From Salinibacterium sp. SWN248 (lineage in GTDB: Bacteria; Actinomycetota; Actinomycetes; Actinomycetales; Microbacteriaceae), in contig NZ_JADYWW010000001.1 of NCBI RefSeq assembly GCF_015864575.1, positions 248,001-312,000 of the forward strand: a stretch of 64,000 nucleotides of DNA, written 5' to 3'. Position 1 is the first letter of the stretch. Each line of letters starts with the position of its first letter. Shown here in pieces: positions 36,985-46,438 of the stretch. The notes beneath the pieces are model-generated. The model did not search any database. It was given only the letters and a program-made list of their open reading frames with translations, and was not told the origin of the DNA. A program made the translations under genes and the position numbers.

Positions 36985-37245
36985 GTGAATACACCTCTGG
37001 ATGCGACTGCCCGCGTCGCACTTGAATTTCAAGCCCAACAGCTCCGCATGATTATTGAACGGCTCAGCTCTGTGCGGGAGCTACTCCCCCGCGCAGGCAT
37101 CGACTGGCGCGGCCCGGCCCAAGAGCTGTTCGATGCCGGGGTGCTTGAGCTGCACCGCGACCTAGCGCAAGCACGAACCTTGGTCGAGACGGCAGAACAT
37201 CGAACGATGTTGGCGCTTCAGCAGATGGGCTCCTATGTCGGATGA
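36985..37245 (+). CDS. Small WXG100-like helical-hairpin protein
   Basis: 86 residues if started at GTG 36985 (preceded by AAAGG), inside a longer frame. Nearly all alpha-helical by composition: helix 1 (about 8-34), a turn with W41-R42-G43 at the middle, then helix 2 (about 45-80). That layout is the WXG100 (ESX-secreted) hallmark, though the C-terminal YxxxD/E export signal is not seen. The last 11 bases overlap the lipase-like gene, so both products should be made together. No secretion ATPase lies in the window. The family assignment is tentative. Confidence 0.6.
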   Translation: MNTPLDATARVALEFQAQQLRMIIERLSSVRELLPRAGIDWRGPAQELFDAGVLELHRDLAQARTLVETAEHRTMLALQQMGSYVG

Positions 37246-38662
37246 ACTCATCATCTCCGGTGGTGGCAGTGTTTCGGTATCTACGGAGGAAATGCTCGTT
37301 GCTGTCGGCGCACTCCAGCGCACGGCCGAAATGACGCGGGACATCGCTGGTGCCATTCAGATGGTGGATGCCCGGCTCACCATTAGCCAATTGGAGACGC
37401 TCGGCATCCCCACCGCTGCCGCCCGCGCCGAGGATGATCTCGACTTCGCTTTCTCTGATCTTCAGAGAGTCGCTCATCGTGCCGAGCACCTGAGTAATCT
37501 CGTGCGATTCGCTGCCGACAGCTACGGTTTGGCCGAAGCCTTCGCCGAGGGAGTCTCCCGCAAGATCATGGCCGATGCCGCGGCGTGGCTCGGTTTTTTG
37601 TTCCCGACGCACGCCGCAGTGTTGGCTTTGTCGGTGACAGCGGTGCCGATTCTATTGGGGGTCACAGCAGCAGCTCTCGTCACGGGCCGCAATCCAGCAG
37701 AAGTGTTCGTCAGCGAAAAGTTCACTGCTGAACTCAATGAACTCATTAGCGATCCGGCGTATGTGCTCGCCGTTCGCTTCGGTGTGATGAATGCCGATGA
37801 GTTCTTGGCGGGAGCCGCAGGGTTACCGCCATCACTAGTGAGTGTCTTGAGCGCCGCGGGTGTTCTGGGGCTTCCCACCGCAGCCGGGGCGATCCAGCGG
37901 CTAGGAGGTGTCGCCGGGGTGCTGAAAGAAACGCCGGTGCAACTGGTCAGTAAGAGCGACACCACTCGCGTGGAGCCCGCTCATTCTGTCGAGGAACGCG
38001 CCGACCGAATTGCCCAACCGACCCCAGATTTGCCGTTTCAGATCCGAATAGAAAAGACATCATTTCCTGGAGAGGACGACTCATTCGAGGTGTACGTTTC
38101 CGGAACCGTTGATTTCGCTTTTTCTGACTCCGAGCAACCGTTCGATGGCACGAGCAATCTCAGCCTTGCTGCAGATCACGAAGCAGCGGCGTATAGCGCT
38201 GTGGTTGCAGCGATGGCAGAAGCGGGTATTACCGCCGAAAGCGCGGTTGCTTTGACCGGGCATTCTCAGGGGGCAGCGATCGCCGCGCGGCTCGCAGAAT
38301 CGGAAGACTACAACGTCACCGGTTTAGTCGGATTCGGAGGCAACACGGGTCAGATCACGATCCCACCAACGGTTCCCACGCTCCTCTTCGAGCACAGCGA
38401 TGACATCGTTCCGGCTGCTGGGGGGATTCAAGGAAATCAGCACGCGGTGATCGTGGAGCGAGAGGTCTTTGCTGGCCGTCCGCTACCCGACGGTGTTATG
38501 GCGCCAGCCCATCAACTGGACGAGTATCGAGAAACGGCGCGCCTCCTGGACGGCACAGACAGTGAATTTCTTCGCGATGCTGTGTCGAATCTAACGCCGA
38601 CCGTTCACAAGGATGCTGTAACCACCGTCACTAGTTACGAGTACGAGCGGGTGCAGCCTTAG
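37235..38662 (+). CDS. WXG-linked alpha/beta hydrolase (lipase-like) with central membrane segment
   Basis: 475 residues. The first 115 are mostly helical and resemble the WXG/LXG-like N-termini of type VII substrates. A hydrophobic stretch (about 113-165) could span the membrane, followed by a variable linker. Residues 280-475 form an alpha/beta hydrolase domain with nucleophile elbow GHSQGAA (Ser344), an acidic residue in HSDDIVPA (Asp389 or 390) and His426 in AHQLDEY, a complete catalytic triad of lipase or esterase type. Translation overlaps the 86-residue gene by 11 bases. Substrate unknown; a secreted phospholipase or toxin is one possibility. Confidence 0.72.
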   Translation: MSDELIISGGGSVSVSTEEMLVAVGALQRTAEMTRDIAGAIQMVDARLTISQLETLGIPTAAARAEDDLDFAFSDLQRVAHRAEHLSNLVRFAADSYGLAEAFAEGVSRKIMADAAAWLGFLFPTHAAVLALSVTAVPILLGVTAAALVTGRNPAEVFVSEKFTAELNELISDPAYVLAVRFGVMNADEFLAGAAGLPPSLVSVLSAAGVLGLPTAAGAIQRLGGVAGVLKETPVQLVSKSDTTRVEPAHSVEERADRIAQPTPDLPFQIRIEKTSFPGEDDSFEVYVSGTVDFAFSDSEQPFDGTSNLSLAADHEAAAYSAVVAAMAEAGITAESAVALTGHSQGAAIAARLAESEDYNVTGLVGFGGNTGQITIPPTVPTLLFEHSDDIVPAAGGIQGNQHAVIVEREVFAGRPLPDGVMAPAHQLDEYRETARLLDGTDSEFLRDAVSNLTPTVHKDAVTTVTSYEYERVQP

Positions 38663-39054
38663 CGCTTGCGGCCTACGACGGGCCGAACCAGGATGCCGAT
38701 GAACCAGCTGATGAGACCCAAGACGAGCGCACCAAGCACTCCCCACCAGAACCCGTCAACAACGAGGCCGAAACCGAAGAGACCCGAGATCCAGCTCGTG
38801 AGCAACAGCAGCAGACCATTCACCACGAGAGCAAGAAGGCCCAGCGTCAGAACGTACAGCGGGAAAGCGACAATGCGGATCAGGTTGCCGAGCACCCCAT
38901 TCACGATGCCGAAAACGGCAGCGACCAGCAGGAAGGTCACAATGACCTCAACCGTTCCGCCCGGAGCGAAAGGAATGATCTCGACCCCGGCAACAACCAC
39001 CGTAGTCAGCCACAAAGCAAGAGCGTTGATCAGCAAGCGCACGATGATTCTCAT
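38659..39054 (-). CDS. Phage holin family 4 (DUF) membrane protein, not phage-related
   Basis: 131 residues starting at ATG 39054 (MRIIVRLLINALALW); the longer frame adds a non-homologous N-terminus. Four hydrophobic helices are visible (1-22, 30-50, 55-82 and 100-120), ending RPVVGRKR. It fits the Phage_holin_4_2 family, chromosomal membrane proteins of unknown role found in most actinobacteria. Its stop codon overlaps the stop of the hydrolase gene (tail to tail). Confidence 0.82.
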   Translation of the reverse strand: MRIIVRLLINALALWLTTVVVAGVEIIPFAPGGTVEVIVTFLLVAAVFGIVNGVLGNLIRIVAFPLYVLTLGLLALVVNGLLLLLTSWISGLFGFGLVVDGFWWGVLGALVLGLISWFIGILVRPVVGRKR

Positions 39055-39228
39055 ACGACAACTATGCAGCACGCGTTTGTGCTGCCGCAATGACCATCCA
39101 CTGAACTGCGCCAGAACCCGAGATGCGGTCCGAGACACGACCCGACGCATAACCGAACCTCCAATTCGACCGGCACATTCTCACAGGCGCGAAACGAACA
39201 TGCCCACTCACGGCCCTAGGCTGGTGAG

Positions 39229-40299
39229 GTGACCAGCAAACGAGTACAGCTTCGGCCCGAAATCGCCGCCATCGTGCCCTACCGCCAGGGTGCGCCTGCT
39301 GCCGCGGATGCCTTCAAGCTGTCCTCCAACGAAAACCCTTACGAGCCGCTGCCGTCAGTGCTCGCGCAACTCTCAACCGACACCATCAACCGCTACCCCG
39401 ACGCATCCGCCGCTGTATTGCGTGCGCAGATTGCTGAACGCTTCGGCGTAACCCCCGACAGTGTGCAGGTCGGGGCAGGTTCGGTAGCAGTGCTCGCGCA
39501 ACTCGTGAGCGCCGCCGCAGCCCCCGGCGACGAGGTCATCTACGCCTGGCGCAGCTTCGAGGCGTACCCGCTTCTGGTTTCCGCCGCCGGAGCCACGAGC
39601 GTGCAGATCGCGAACCAGGGCGACCACCGGCACGACCTCGCAGCCATGAGTGCCGCCATCACGGCATCCACTCGTGTCGTGATTGTCTGCAGCCCCAACA
39701 ACCCCACCAGCACTGTGGTTACGGATGCCGAATTCCGCGATTTCATGGCAACGGTTCCCGAGAACGTTCTTGTCGTTCTCGATGAGGCCTACCGCGAGTT
39801 CGTTACCGACGCCGATGCCGTGCGCGGAGAGACACTCGTCGGCACCTACCCCAACCTTGTATTGCTGCGCACCTTCTCCAAGGCTTACGGCCTTGCAGGC
39901 CTCCGCATCGGCTACGCGGTTGGCCCCGAATACGTGATGGATGCAGCGCGAGCGGTAGCGATTCCGCTTTCGGTAACGGAGATTGCGCAGAAAGCAGCGA
40001 TCGCATCCCTCGAACATGAAGATGAATTGTTGGAGCGGGTGACCCGCATTAATACGGTGCGCGACAGGATCGTTGCCGGCCTCAGCGAGCAAGGCTGGGA
40101 CGCGCCCGCCCCCAACGGCAACTTCGTCTGGTTGCCCACCGGGTCAGCAACCGACTGGGCTGCAGAGGTGTTCCGGTCGCACGGGATCGTCGTTCGTGCA
40201 CTCGGCGAAGGCCTTCGTGTAAGTGTTGGCGAAGAAGAATCTGTGGAGAAACTCCTAAGAGCAGCGCAAGAGGTTGTCACTTCAAGGGAAACGATCTAA
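39229..40299 (+). CDS. Histidinol-phosphate / aromatic aminotransferase (HisC2-like)
   Basis: PLP enzyme of 356 residues from GTG 39229. The PLP lysine lies in [18 protein letters not shown] near residue 218, and the family motifs [17 protein letters not shown] and DEAYREF are present. Family members act on histidinol phosphate or, in the actinobacterial PhAT group, on phenylalanine and other aromatic amino acids. No other his gene is near; it lies directly before the 2-oxoacid dehydrogenase genes, which favours an aromatic or broad-range amino acid role. Hairpin at its stop. Confidence 0.88.
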   Translation: MTSKRVQLRPEIAAIVPYRQGAPAAADAFKLSSNENPYEPLPSVLAQLSTDTINRYPDASAAVLRAQIAERFGVTPDSVQVGAGSVAVLAQLVSAAAAPGDEVIYAWRSFEAYPLLVSAAGATSVQIANQGDHRHDLAAMSAAITASTRVVIVCSPNNPTSTVVTDAEFRDFMATVPENVLVVLDEAYREFVTDADAVRGETLVGTYPNLVLLRTFSKAYGLAGLRIGYAVGPEYVMDAARAVAIPLSVTEIAQKAAIASLEHEDELLERVTRINTVRDRIVAGLSEQGWDAPAPNGNFVWLPTGSATDWAAEVFRSHGIVVRALGEGLRVSVGEEESVEKLLRAAQEVVTSRETI

Positions 40300-40316
40300 C
40301 GCTGGCCGCGTTAGAT
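40294..40316. promoter_or_regulatory. Hairpin between hisC-like gene and E1 alpha gene
   Basis: Perfect 9-base stem ATCTAACGC / GCGTTAGAT around TGGCC, covering the hisC-like stop codon and ending 7 bases before the E1 alpha ATG. No Shine-Dalgarno is visible for E1 alpha. It may be an operator palindrome, an attenuator, or a 3' hairpin. Confidence 0.6.
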
Positions 40317-40323
40317 TAGTCGA

Positions 40324-41439
40324 ATGTCTTATACCGCCGCGACGGTTCAGCTGCTGTCTCCCGAGGGCACGCTCGTTCACAGCGATGCCAGCGAACAGTA
40401 CCTCCCGTATGTCGACAAGCTCAGTGATGATGCTCTGCAGGAATTCCACCGCCACATGGTGGTGATGCGCCGCTTCGATATTGAGGCAGCCAACCTGCAG
40501 CGTCAGGGCCAGCTTGCCCTCTGGGTTCCGAGCCACGGCCAAGAGGCCGCTCAGGTCGGTTCAGCACTCGCCGCTAAGCCGCAAGACCACCTCTTTCCCT
40601 CCTACCGGGAGCACGTCATTGCGCTCATGCGCGGCGTTGACCCGATCACGATTCTCTCGATGTTCCGCGGGCTCAGCCACGGCGGGTGGGACCCGAAAGA
40701 CCACGACAACTTCCACCTCTACACGCTGGTGATCGGCTCGCAGACCCTGCACGCCACCGGTTATGCCATGGGCATGAACCTCGAAGGCCGCTCGGGCACC
40801 GGCAATCCCGACACCGATGCGGCCGTCATGGTCTACTTCGGCGACGGCTCTACGAGCCAGGGTGACGTCAGCGAAGCAATGGTCTTCGCCGCCAGCTACC
40901 AAACTCCGCAGGTCTTCTTCTTGCAAAACAATCACTGGGCAATCTCGGTGCCCGTGTCACGCCAGTCGCGCACGCCGCTCTACCTGCGCGGCGAAGGCTT
41001 CGGCATCCCGAGCGTTCAAATCGACGGCAACGACGTTCTCGCAAGCTTCGCTGTGAGCAAAGCCAACCTGGATGCTGCCCGCGCTGGCGAAGGCCCCCGC
41101 TTCATCGAGGCTCTCACCTACCGCATGGGTGCCCACACCACGAGTGATGACCCCTCGAAGTACCGCGAGAACAGCGAACTCGAGTTTTGGGCCCAGCGCG
41201 ACCCCATCACGCGCTTCGACACCTACCTGCGGAGCCGCGGCGCGAGCCAAGCCTTCTTCGACGACATCGCGGCTGAAGGCGACGACCTCGCTGCCGACAT
41301 CCGCAAGCGCATCACCGAATTGCCGGTGCCGGCCACGTCGACGCTCTTCGACCATGTCTATTCCGACCCGCATCCGGTGATGGATGCGCAGCGCGCCGCA
41401 CTCGCCGATTTCGAGGCATCGTTTGAGGAGGGCAACTAA
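40324..41439 (+). CDS. 2-oxoacid dehydrogenase E1 component, alpha subunit
   Basis: Thiamine-diphosphate subunit of a branched-chain 2-oxoacid (or pyruvate) dehydrogenase complex. 371 residues. The TPP-binding motif GDGSTSQGD to QNN lies at about residues 172-202, and FYRDH-like SYREHVIALMRGVD near 95. The subunit pairs with E1 beta and E2 in the following genes (ATG overlaps by one base). Branched-chain preference is suggested by the neighbouring aminotransferase and by family resemblance, not proved. No E3 gene is in the window. Confidence 0.9.
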   Translation: MSYTAATVQLLSPEGTLVHSDASEQYLPYVDKLSDDALQEFHRHMVVMRRFDIEAANLQRQGQLALWVPSHGQEAAQVGSALAAKPQDHLFPSYREHVIALMRGVDPITILSMFRGLSHGGWDPKDHDNFHLYTLVIGSQTLHATGYAMGMNLEGRSGTGNPDTDAAVMVYFGDGSTSQGDVSEAMVFAASYQTPQVFFLQNNHWAISVPVSRQSRTPLYLRGEGFGIPSVQIDGNDVLASFAVSKANLDAARAGEGPRFIEALTYRMGAHTTSDDPSKYRENSELEFWAQRDPITRFDTYLRSRGASQAFFDDIAAEGDDLAADIRKRITELPVPATSTLFDHVYSDPHPVMDAQRAALADFEASFEEGN

Positions 41440-42416
41440 TGACTGAGACGATGACAATGGCCAAGGCCCTCAACGAGGGATTGCGCGCCGCCATGGGCAG
41501 CGACAGCAAAGTGCTTCTCATGGGTGAAGACATTGGGCCGCTCGGCGGAGTCTTTCGAGTCACCGAAGGTCTGCAGGCTGAGTTCGGCGACAAGCGCGTT
41601 CTCGATACTCCCCTGGCTGAGTCCGGCATCGTGGGTACCGCGATCGGGCTTGCCATGAGCGGATTCCGCCCGGTGTGCGAGATCCAGTTCGACGGTTTTA
41701 TTTTTCCCGGCTTCGACCAGATCACTTCCCAACTGGCGAAGCTGACGGCGCGCCACGAGGGCACGCTTCAGATGCCTGTCGTGATTCGTGTTCCCTACGG
41801 CGGACACATTGGTGCCGTCGAGCATCACCAAGAGAGCCCAGAAGCCTACTTTGCGCACTCCGCCGGGTTGCGTCTGCTCAGCCCCGCTACGCCTCACGAT
41901 GCGTATTGGATGATTCAAGAAGCCATTACGAGCAACGACCCCGTGATGTTCTTCGAGCCCAAGTCCCGCTACTGGCAGAAGGGCGAGGTTGACCGCGAGT
42001 CGGCCGGTATCGCCACTCATTCCAGCCGGGTAGTGCGTGACGGCACCGAAGTGACCCTCGTGGGTCACGGTGCGATCGTGTCGATGCTGCTGCAAGCAGC
42101 TGAGCTCGCCGCCGAGGAAGGCACGAGTGTCGAGGTTGTTGACCTTCGATCGCTCTCCCCCATCGACTACGACCCGATTGTGGCATCCGCCCAAAAAACG
42201 GGCCGCGTTGTTGTTGTTCAAGAGGCACCCGGGAATGTCAGCGTGGGCTCGGAGGTTGCGGCTACCGTGGCAGAGCGTGCGTTCTACTCACTCGAGGCGC
42301 CTGTGCTGCGCGTGAGTGGTTACGACACCCCGTTCCCTCCTGCCAAGCTGGAATCCGTGTACTTGCCCAGTGTTGACCGCATTTTGGATGCTGTCGACCG
42401 GGCATTGGCCTACTGA
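41439..42416 (+). CDS. 2-oxoacid dehydrogenase E1 component, beta subunit
   Basis: 325 residues forming the heterotetramer with E1 alpha. It carries [27 protein letters not shown] and [22 protein letters not shown], the transketolase pyrimidine-domain and C-terminal domain signatures of E1 beta. Starts one base before the end of E1 alpha (TAATG), so the two are made in equal amounts. E2 follows after 14 bases. Confidence 0.93.
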   Translation: MTETMTMAKALNEGLRAAMGSDSKVLLMGEDIGPLGGVFRVTEGLQAEFGDKRVLDTPLAESGIVGTAIGLAMSGFRPVCEIQFDGFIFPGFDQITSQLAKLTARHEGTLQMPVVIRVPYGGHIGAVEHHQESPEAYFAHSAGLRLLSPATPHDAYWMIQEAITSNDPVMFFEPKSRYWQKGEVDRESAGIATHSSRVVRDGTEVTLVGHGAIVSMLLQAAELAAEEGTSVEVVDLRSLSPIDYDPIVASAQKTGRVVVVQEAPGNVSVGSEVAATVAERAFYSLEAPVLRVSGYDTPFPPAKLESVYLPSVDRILDAVDRALAY

Positions 42417-42430
42417 CGAAGGAGGCCCCC

Positions 42431-43822
42431 GTGGCCGTATCTGAATTTCCTCTCCCCGATGTGGGCGAGGGGCTTACTGAAGCCGAGATCGTCTCCTGGA
42501 AGGTTGCGCCCGGCGACGAAATCGTCGTGAACCAGGTTCTCGTGGAGATCGAGACGGCTAAGTCGCTCGTCGAACTCCCCTCACCTTTCGCCGGCACCGT
42601 GCAGCAGCTGCTGGTCGAGGAGGGGTCGACCGTTGAGGTTGGCACTCCGATCATCAGCGTGCAGTCCGTTGGTGGCTCAGTCGAGCTGACCGCACCCGGT
42701 TCCGGTGAAGACGAAAGCCACGGGATGATGTCCGACGTTGGGGCAGAGAGCAGCGCGGCCGACGACGCTGCCGCTGCCGTCGCTGACACGGCATCCACTA
42801 TTGCTAACGACGATGACAAGCCCGGAGCGGTTCTTGTTGGCTACGGCACAGGCGGGCATGTCAGCTCGCGTCGTCGCAAGGGTGGGCAGCCGACTAAGGA
42901 TGCTGCCGTCGCCGCAGCGGCAGTGAAGTCTCGCCCGGTATCCGTGCCGGCGTCTTTCGCCAGCCCGATCATCGCGAAGCCGCCGATCCGCAAGCTCGCC
43001 AAAGACCTAGGCGTTGAACTCGCCGAGGTCGTAGCGACAGGGTTGGCTGGTGAAACCACTCGCGAAGACGTGATTCGTCACGCGTCGCAGGCGAGCGTCT
43101 TCCGCAACATCGAGACTCCCGAGTGGGGCGACGAGCGCGAAGAACGCATTCCCGTGAAGGGCGTGCGCAAGGCAATCGCGAAAGCCATGGTGCACAGTGC
43201 CTTCACGGCGCCGCACGTGAGTGTCTTCACCGACGTGGATGCCACGCGAACCATGGAATTCGTGAAGCGCCTGAAGAACTCCACTGACTTCGCTGGCGTA
43301 CGAGTGAGCCCATTGCTGATCATGGCGAAGGCCGTGAGCTGGGCTGTGCGCCGCAACCCGACGGTGAACTCAAGCTGGACCGATAAAGAGATCATCGTTC
43401 ACCACTACGTGAACTTGGGCATTGCAGCAGCAACGCCGCGCGGACTCATCGTTCCGAACGTCAAGGACGTTCAAGAGTTGAGCTTGCTCGAGCTCGCGAA
43501 ATCCCTCGAACAGCTCACCCTCACCGCGCGTGATGGCAAGACGCAGCCCGCCGAAATGTCGAACGGCACGATCACGATCACCAACATCGGTTCGTATGGC
43601 ATGGATACGGGAACGCCCATCATCAACCCGGGTGAGGCCGCAATCGTGGCTCTGGGTTCGATCAAGCAGAAGCCGTGGGTTGTCGACGGCGAAGTGCGGG
43701 CGCGCTACGTCACGACGGTCAGCGCAAGCTTCGACCACCGCATCGTTGATGGGGATGTCGCGAGCCGTTTCGTGGCCGACCTCGCGAGTGTGCTCGAAGA
43801 GCCTGCCCTCCTGCTCGACTAA
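42431..43822 (+). CDS. Dihydrolipoamide acyltransferase (E2) of the 2-oxoacid dehydrogenase
   Basis: 463 residues from GTG 42431, with AAGGAGG just upstream. One lipoyl domain (residues 1-80; lipoylated Lys44 in ETAKS), an Asp/Ala-rich linker, a peripheral-subunit-binding domain near 178-215 ([14 protein letters not shown]), and the catalytic CAT domain ending with [10 protein letters not shown] (His436, Asp440). This is the complete E2 architecture of the branched-chain type with a single lipoyl domain. Confidence 0.94.
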   Translation: MAVSEFPLPDVGEGLTEAEIVSWKVAPGDEIVVNQVLVEIETAKSLVELPSPFAGTVQQLLVEEGSTVEVGTPIISVQSVGGSVELTAPGSGEDESHGMMSDVGAESSAADDAAAAVADTASTIANDDDKPGAVLVGYGTGGHVSSRRRKGGQPTKDAAVAAAAVKSRPVSVPASFASPIIAKPPIRKLAKDLGVELAEVVATGLAGETTREDVIRHASQASVFRNIETPEWGDEREERIPVKGVRKAIAKAMVHSAFTAPHVSVFTDVDATRTMEFVKRLKNSTDFAGVRVSPLLIMAKAVSWAVRRNPTVNSSWTDKEIIVHHYVNLGIAAATPRGLIVPNVKDVQELSLLELAKSLEQLTLTARDGKTQPAEMSNGTITITNIGSYGMDTGTPIINPGEAAIVALGSIKQKPWVVDGEVRARYVTTVSASFDHRIVDGDVASRFVADLASVLEEPALLLD

Positions 43823-43862
43823 CAGCCGAGCATTCGACACTAATGACCCGGCGTTGCACTTA

Positions 43863-43884
43863 ATTACCTGAAACGGTAGGTAAT
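43863..43884. promoter_or_regulatory. Inverted repeat upstream of the AI-2E family transporter gene
   Basis: ATTACCT and AGGTAAT arms of seven bases around an 8-base loop, ending 8 bases before the start codon. The AGG of the right arm may serve as ribosome binding site, so a bound protein or folded RNA could limit translation. Confidence 0.5.
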
Positions 43885-43892
43885 GTGGCCGC

Positions 43893-45026
43893 ATGGTCAC
43901 GAAGAAAAAGTCGTCTGCAGTAGCGCCAGCATCCGATTCGAAGCGCCCCGGAATTCACGAGCTGTGGACCGACCGCTTAGGAGCCTGGTCCATTCGGGCT
44001 CTGCAAGTGCTCTTGCTGCTCACGCTGGTTTCGGTGATCGTTTTTGCCCTCACGCAGCTCAAGCTCGTCGTCATCCCCGTGCTGATCGCCCTGATCTTCG
44101 CTGCTGCCGCGAGCCCGATTGTGGTGTGGATGCGGCGCCGCGGTGTCGGGCGTGCTCTGTCGACCTGGATCGCGTTGCTCGGCGGCATCGCGGTGTTCGG
44201 TGGCTTGGTCACCGCAGTCGTGTTTGCGGTGGAGGACCAGTGGTCCGAGCTCTCCGACTCGGCGGTTGAAGGATTCGAGCAGCTCAAGGACTTCGCGCTT
44301 GATGGTCCGTTCGCAATTGATCAGGCTGCCCTCGATGAGGCGTGGAATGCGGGTATCGACTTCGTGACGAGCGCGACCTTCGGCCTCGGCGCCATTCAGG
44401 GAGTGTCTGCGGCGGCGCAGATTGTCACCGGAATTCTGCTCGGTCTGGTCATCCTGTTCTTCTTCCTCAAAGACGGCGACCGCATTTGGGAGTTCTTCCT
44501 CAAGCCCATGTCAGGCGAACGCCTCGCACGAGGACACCGCATCGGCCACACCGCGGTTCGCACTCTCGGTGGCTACGTTCGAGGAACCGCAACGGTTGCC
44601 GCCGTCGACGCGCTCGGTATCGGTATTGGGCTCACGATCTTGCAGGTACCGCTCGCGCTGCCCCTCTCGGTGATCGTCTTCTTGGGCGCCTTCATCCCAC
44701 TCGTCGGTGCCACCGTTGCTGGCATCCTTGCCGCGGTCGTCGCGCTCGTGACGAATGGCTGGGTTGTGGCGCTCATCGTGCTGGGCATCGTCGTTCTGGT
44801 CAACCAGCTCGAGGGCAACTTCCTGCAGCCCGTCGTGATGGCGCAGTCCCTGAGCATCCACCCTCTCGTTATCTTGGTGGCGTTGACGGCTGGCACGATC
44901 CTCGGCGGCATCGTGGGCGCTGTGCTTGCCGTGCCAATCGCAGCGGTGGGTTGGGCGATTCTCAAGACTTGGAACGAAAATGGCCACAAGCCGAGCGTTG
45001 CTTCGGCCCCTGAAAAGAAGAAGTAG
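43893..45026 (+). CDS. AI-2E family transporter (PerM-like) membrane protein
   Basis: 377 residues with about seven or eight hydrophobic segments, including the paired helices LLLLTLVSVIVFAL (38-51) and VIPVLIALIFAAAASPIVVW (56-76), a central extracytoplasmic region, and the typical C-terminal series GAFIPLVGATVAGILAA. Family members export varied small molecules, among them autoinducer-2 in E. coli (TqsA); others act in Na/H or drug export. Substrate unknown. Converges with the alditol oxidase gene with a 4-base gap. Confidence 0.87.
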   Translation: MVTKKKSSAVAPASDSKRPGIHELWTDRLGAWSIRALQVLLLLTLVSVIVFALTQLKLVVIPVLIALIFAAAASPIVVWMRRRGVGRALSTWIALLGGIAVFGGLVTAVVFAVEDQWSELSDSAVEGFEQLKDFALDGPFAIDQAALDEAWNAGIDFVTSATFGLGAIQGVSAAAQIVTGILLGLVILFFFLKDGDRIWEFFLKPMSGERLARGHRIGHTAVRTLGGYVRGTATVAAVDALGIGIGLTILQVPLALPLSVIVFLGAFIPLVGATVAGILAAVVALVTNGWVVALIVLGIVVLVNQLEGNFLQPVVMAQSLSIHPLVILVALTAGTILGGIVGAVLAVPIAAVGWAILKTWNENGHKPSVASAPEKKK

Positions 45027-45030
45027 CGCG

Positions 45031-46284
45031 CTAGCGGGGCCCGAGGGTGCGTTCGAGGAAGGGATTCCAGAACTTGCCCTGCGGGTCATACTCGCGCTGC
45101 AGTGCAAGAAAGTCGCCGCTGCGGGGGAAGCGTTCGTGGATGACGCCGGCGCCATAGTGGAACAACTTGCCCCAGTGCTGCCGCGGTGCGAAGGGCGCGA
45201 GAGCCTCTTCGATCACGGGGAGTAGCGCCGCGACCTCGGCCGGATGTTTAGCCCAGGTGAAGCCGATGCAGAGAACATCGCGCTGGTAGGCGGGGCTCAT
45301 CCAGAGTGAGTCGGCGGCGGCGGTGCGGATCTCCGAGATCAGCAGGTGGGGCGAGATTTGAGTGCCCAGAGTTCGCAGCACCTCCAACGCTTCGACGCCG
45401 TGCTCGCGGGCCACGTAGTACTCGCTTTGGAGCTCGTCGCCGCCGTTAGACGGTTGACCGTCAAGGCGGAAGTGCGGCATCCGCTCTGACCACGGCCCGG
45501 GCACGCTGGCACGTTGGTTCACATTCTCGGGGGCGAGCTCTTCGGAGTCGTCGTACCAAACTCCACCGAACAGGGTGGATGCGACCTCGGGTTCGATTCC
45601 GTCGGCCAGACGGGTTTTCAGCCAGATCTGCATGACGGTGGGGCTCGCGAAGTCCGCGAGGAGACTGACGCTGTAGGCGCTGGCCATCACGTCATCCAGT
45701 TGTTCGAGCACGGTTTCCCACGGCGCGAAGCGGTAGACGTCTTGGCGCACGCGGTAGCTCGGTTCGATGTCGAGGGTCACGCGGGTGATGATTCCGAAGG
45801 CGCCGAGCCCGACGGCCAGCGCGGGCAGGTGCTCGCTGGTGCGATCGACGGTCACCAGCGAGCCGTCCGCCGTCACCAACTCGACCGCAGCGATGGCCGT
45901 GGAGAGGATGCCGTTGCCGTCTCCTGAACCGTGAGTGCCGGTTGTGGTCGCGCCGGCCACTGAGATGTGCGGCAGCGATCCGGTGTTGTGGAGGGCGAAA
46001 CCGTGTTTTTCGAGTTCGTTGATCAGGATGCCGAAGCTGGTGCCGCCGGCAACGCTGACGGTCATCGTTGCCGGGTCGATCCGGATCGCGGGATCGAGTT
46101 CAGCCAGAGAAATCAGCGCGCCAGGGGTGTCGGCGATGTCGGTGAAAGAATGCCGGGTGCCGAGCGCACGCACACGGGGCCACTGGGCGACGAGTTGTTG
46201 CACCTCAGTGGCGGACGTCGGGTGCAGGACTGTCTCGGCGCTGTAGGTGAGGTTGCCTGCCCAGTTTGTGGTGGTGGATGACAC
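45031..46284 (-). CDS. FAD-dependent alditol (xylitol) oxidase
   Basis: Oxidises polyols such as xylitol or sorbitol to aldoses, producing hydrogen peroxide. 417 residues from GTG 46284 with AAAGGA upstream; the longer frame crosses the znuA promoter. The start NWAGNLTYSAETVLHP and GTRHSFTDIADTPG match Streptomyces AldO, with His45 at the position of its covalent FAD anchor. The C-terminal QHWGKLFHYG motif is conserved. Related to D-arabinono-1,4-lactone and gulonolactone oxidases, but the length and N-terminus favour AldO. Divergent from the zinc importer. Confidence 0.85.
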   Translation of the reverse strand: MSSTTTNWAGNLTYSAETVLHPTSATEVQQLVAQWPRVRALGTRHSFTDIADTPGALISLAELDPAIRIDPATMTVSVAGGTSFGILINELEKHGFALHNTGSLPHISVAGATTTGTHGSGDGNGILSTAIAAVELVTADGSLVTVDRTSEHLPALAVGLGAFGIITRVTLDIEPSYRVRQDVYRFAPWETVLEQLDDVMASAYSVSLLADFASPTVMQIWLKTRLADGIEPEVASTLFGGVWYDDSEELAPENVNQRASVPGPWSERMPHFRLDGQPSNGGDELQSEYYVAREHGVEALEVLRTLGTQISPHLLISEIRTAAADSLWMSPAYQRDVLCIGFTWAKHPAEVAALLPVIEEALAPFAPRQHWGKLFHYGAGVIHERFPRSGDFLALQREYDPQGKFWNPFLERTLGPR

Positions 46285-46386
46285 GGCAATCCTTTCGATA
46301 ACGGCGAATCGCTCGCCACGATCGAGATTATCGGCGAGACACGCGTGTTGCCTGATTCGCCGACAGCAATTCATCATGTACTCTAT

Positions 46387-46401
46387 TGATAACGAATCTC
46401 A
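46387..46401. promoter_or_regulatory. Candidate Zur operator before the zinc importer
   Basis: TGATAACGAATCTCA, a partial palindrome of the TGANAA-N-TTNTCA type, in the 154 bases between aldO and znuA and 38 bases before the znuA start. It resembles actinobacterial Zur boxes but matches imperfectly. A zur gene at the end of this operon makes it a reasonable guess. Confidence 0.5.
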
Positions 46402-46438
46402 TTACCACGACTGGCTTCGGCCTTAGAAGGACACTCTG

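Noticed and set aside
38659-39054. Possible prophage remnant because of the holin family name
   Set aside because: The family is a chromosomal membrane protein in most actinobacteria, and no other phage gene is nearby.
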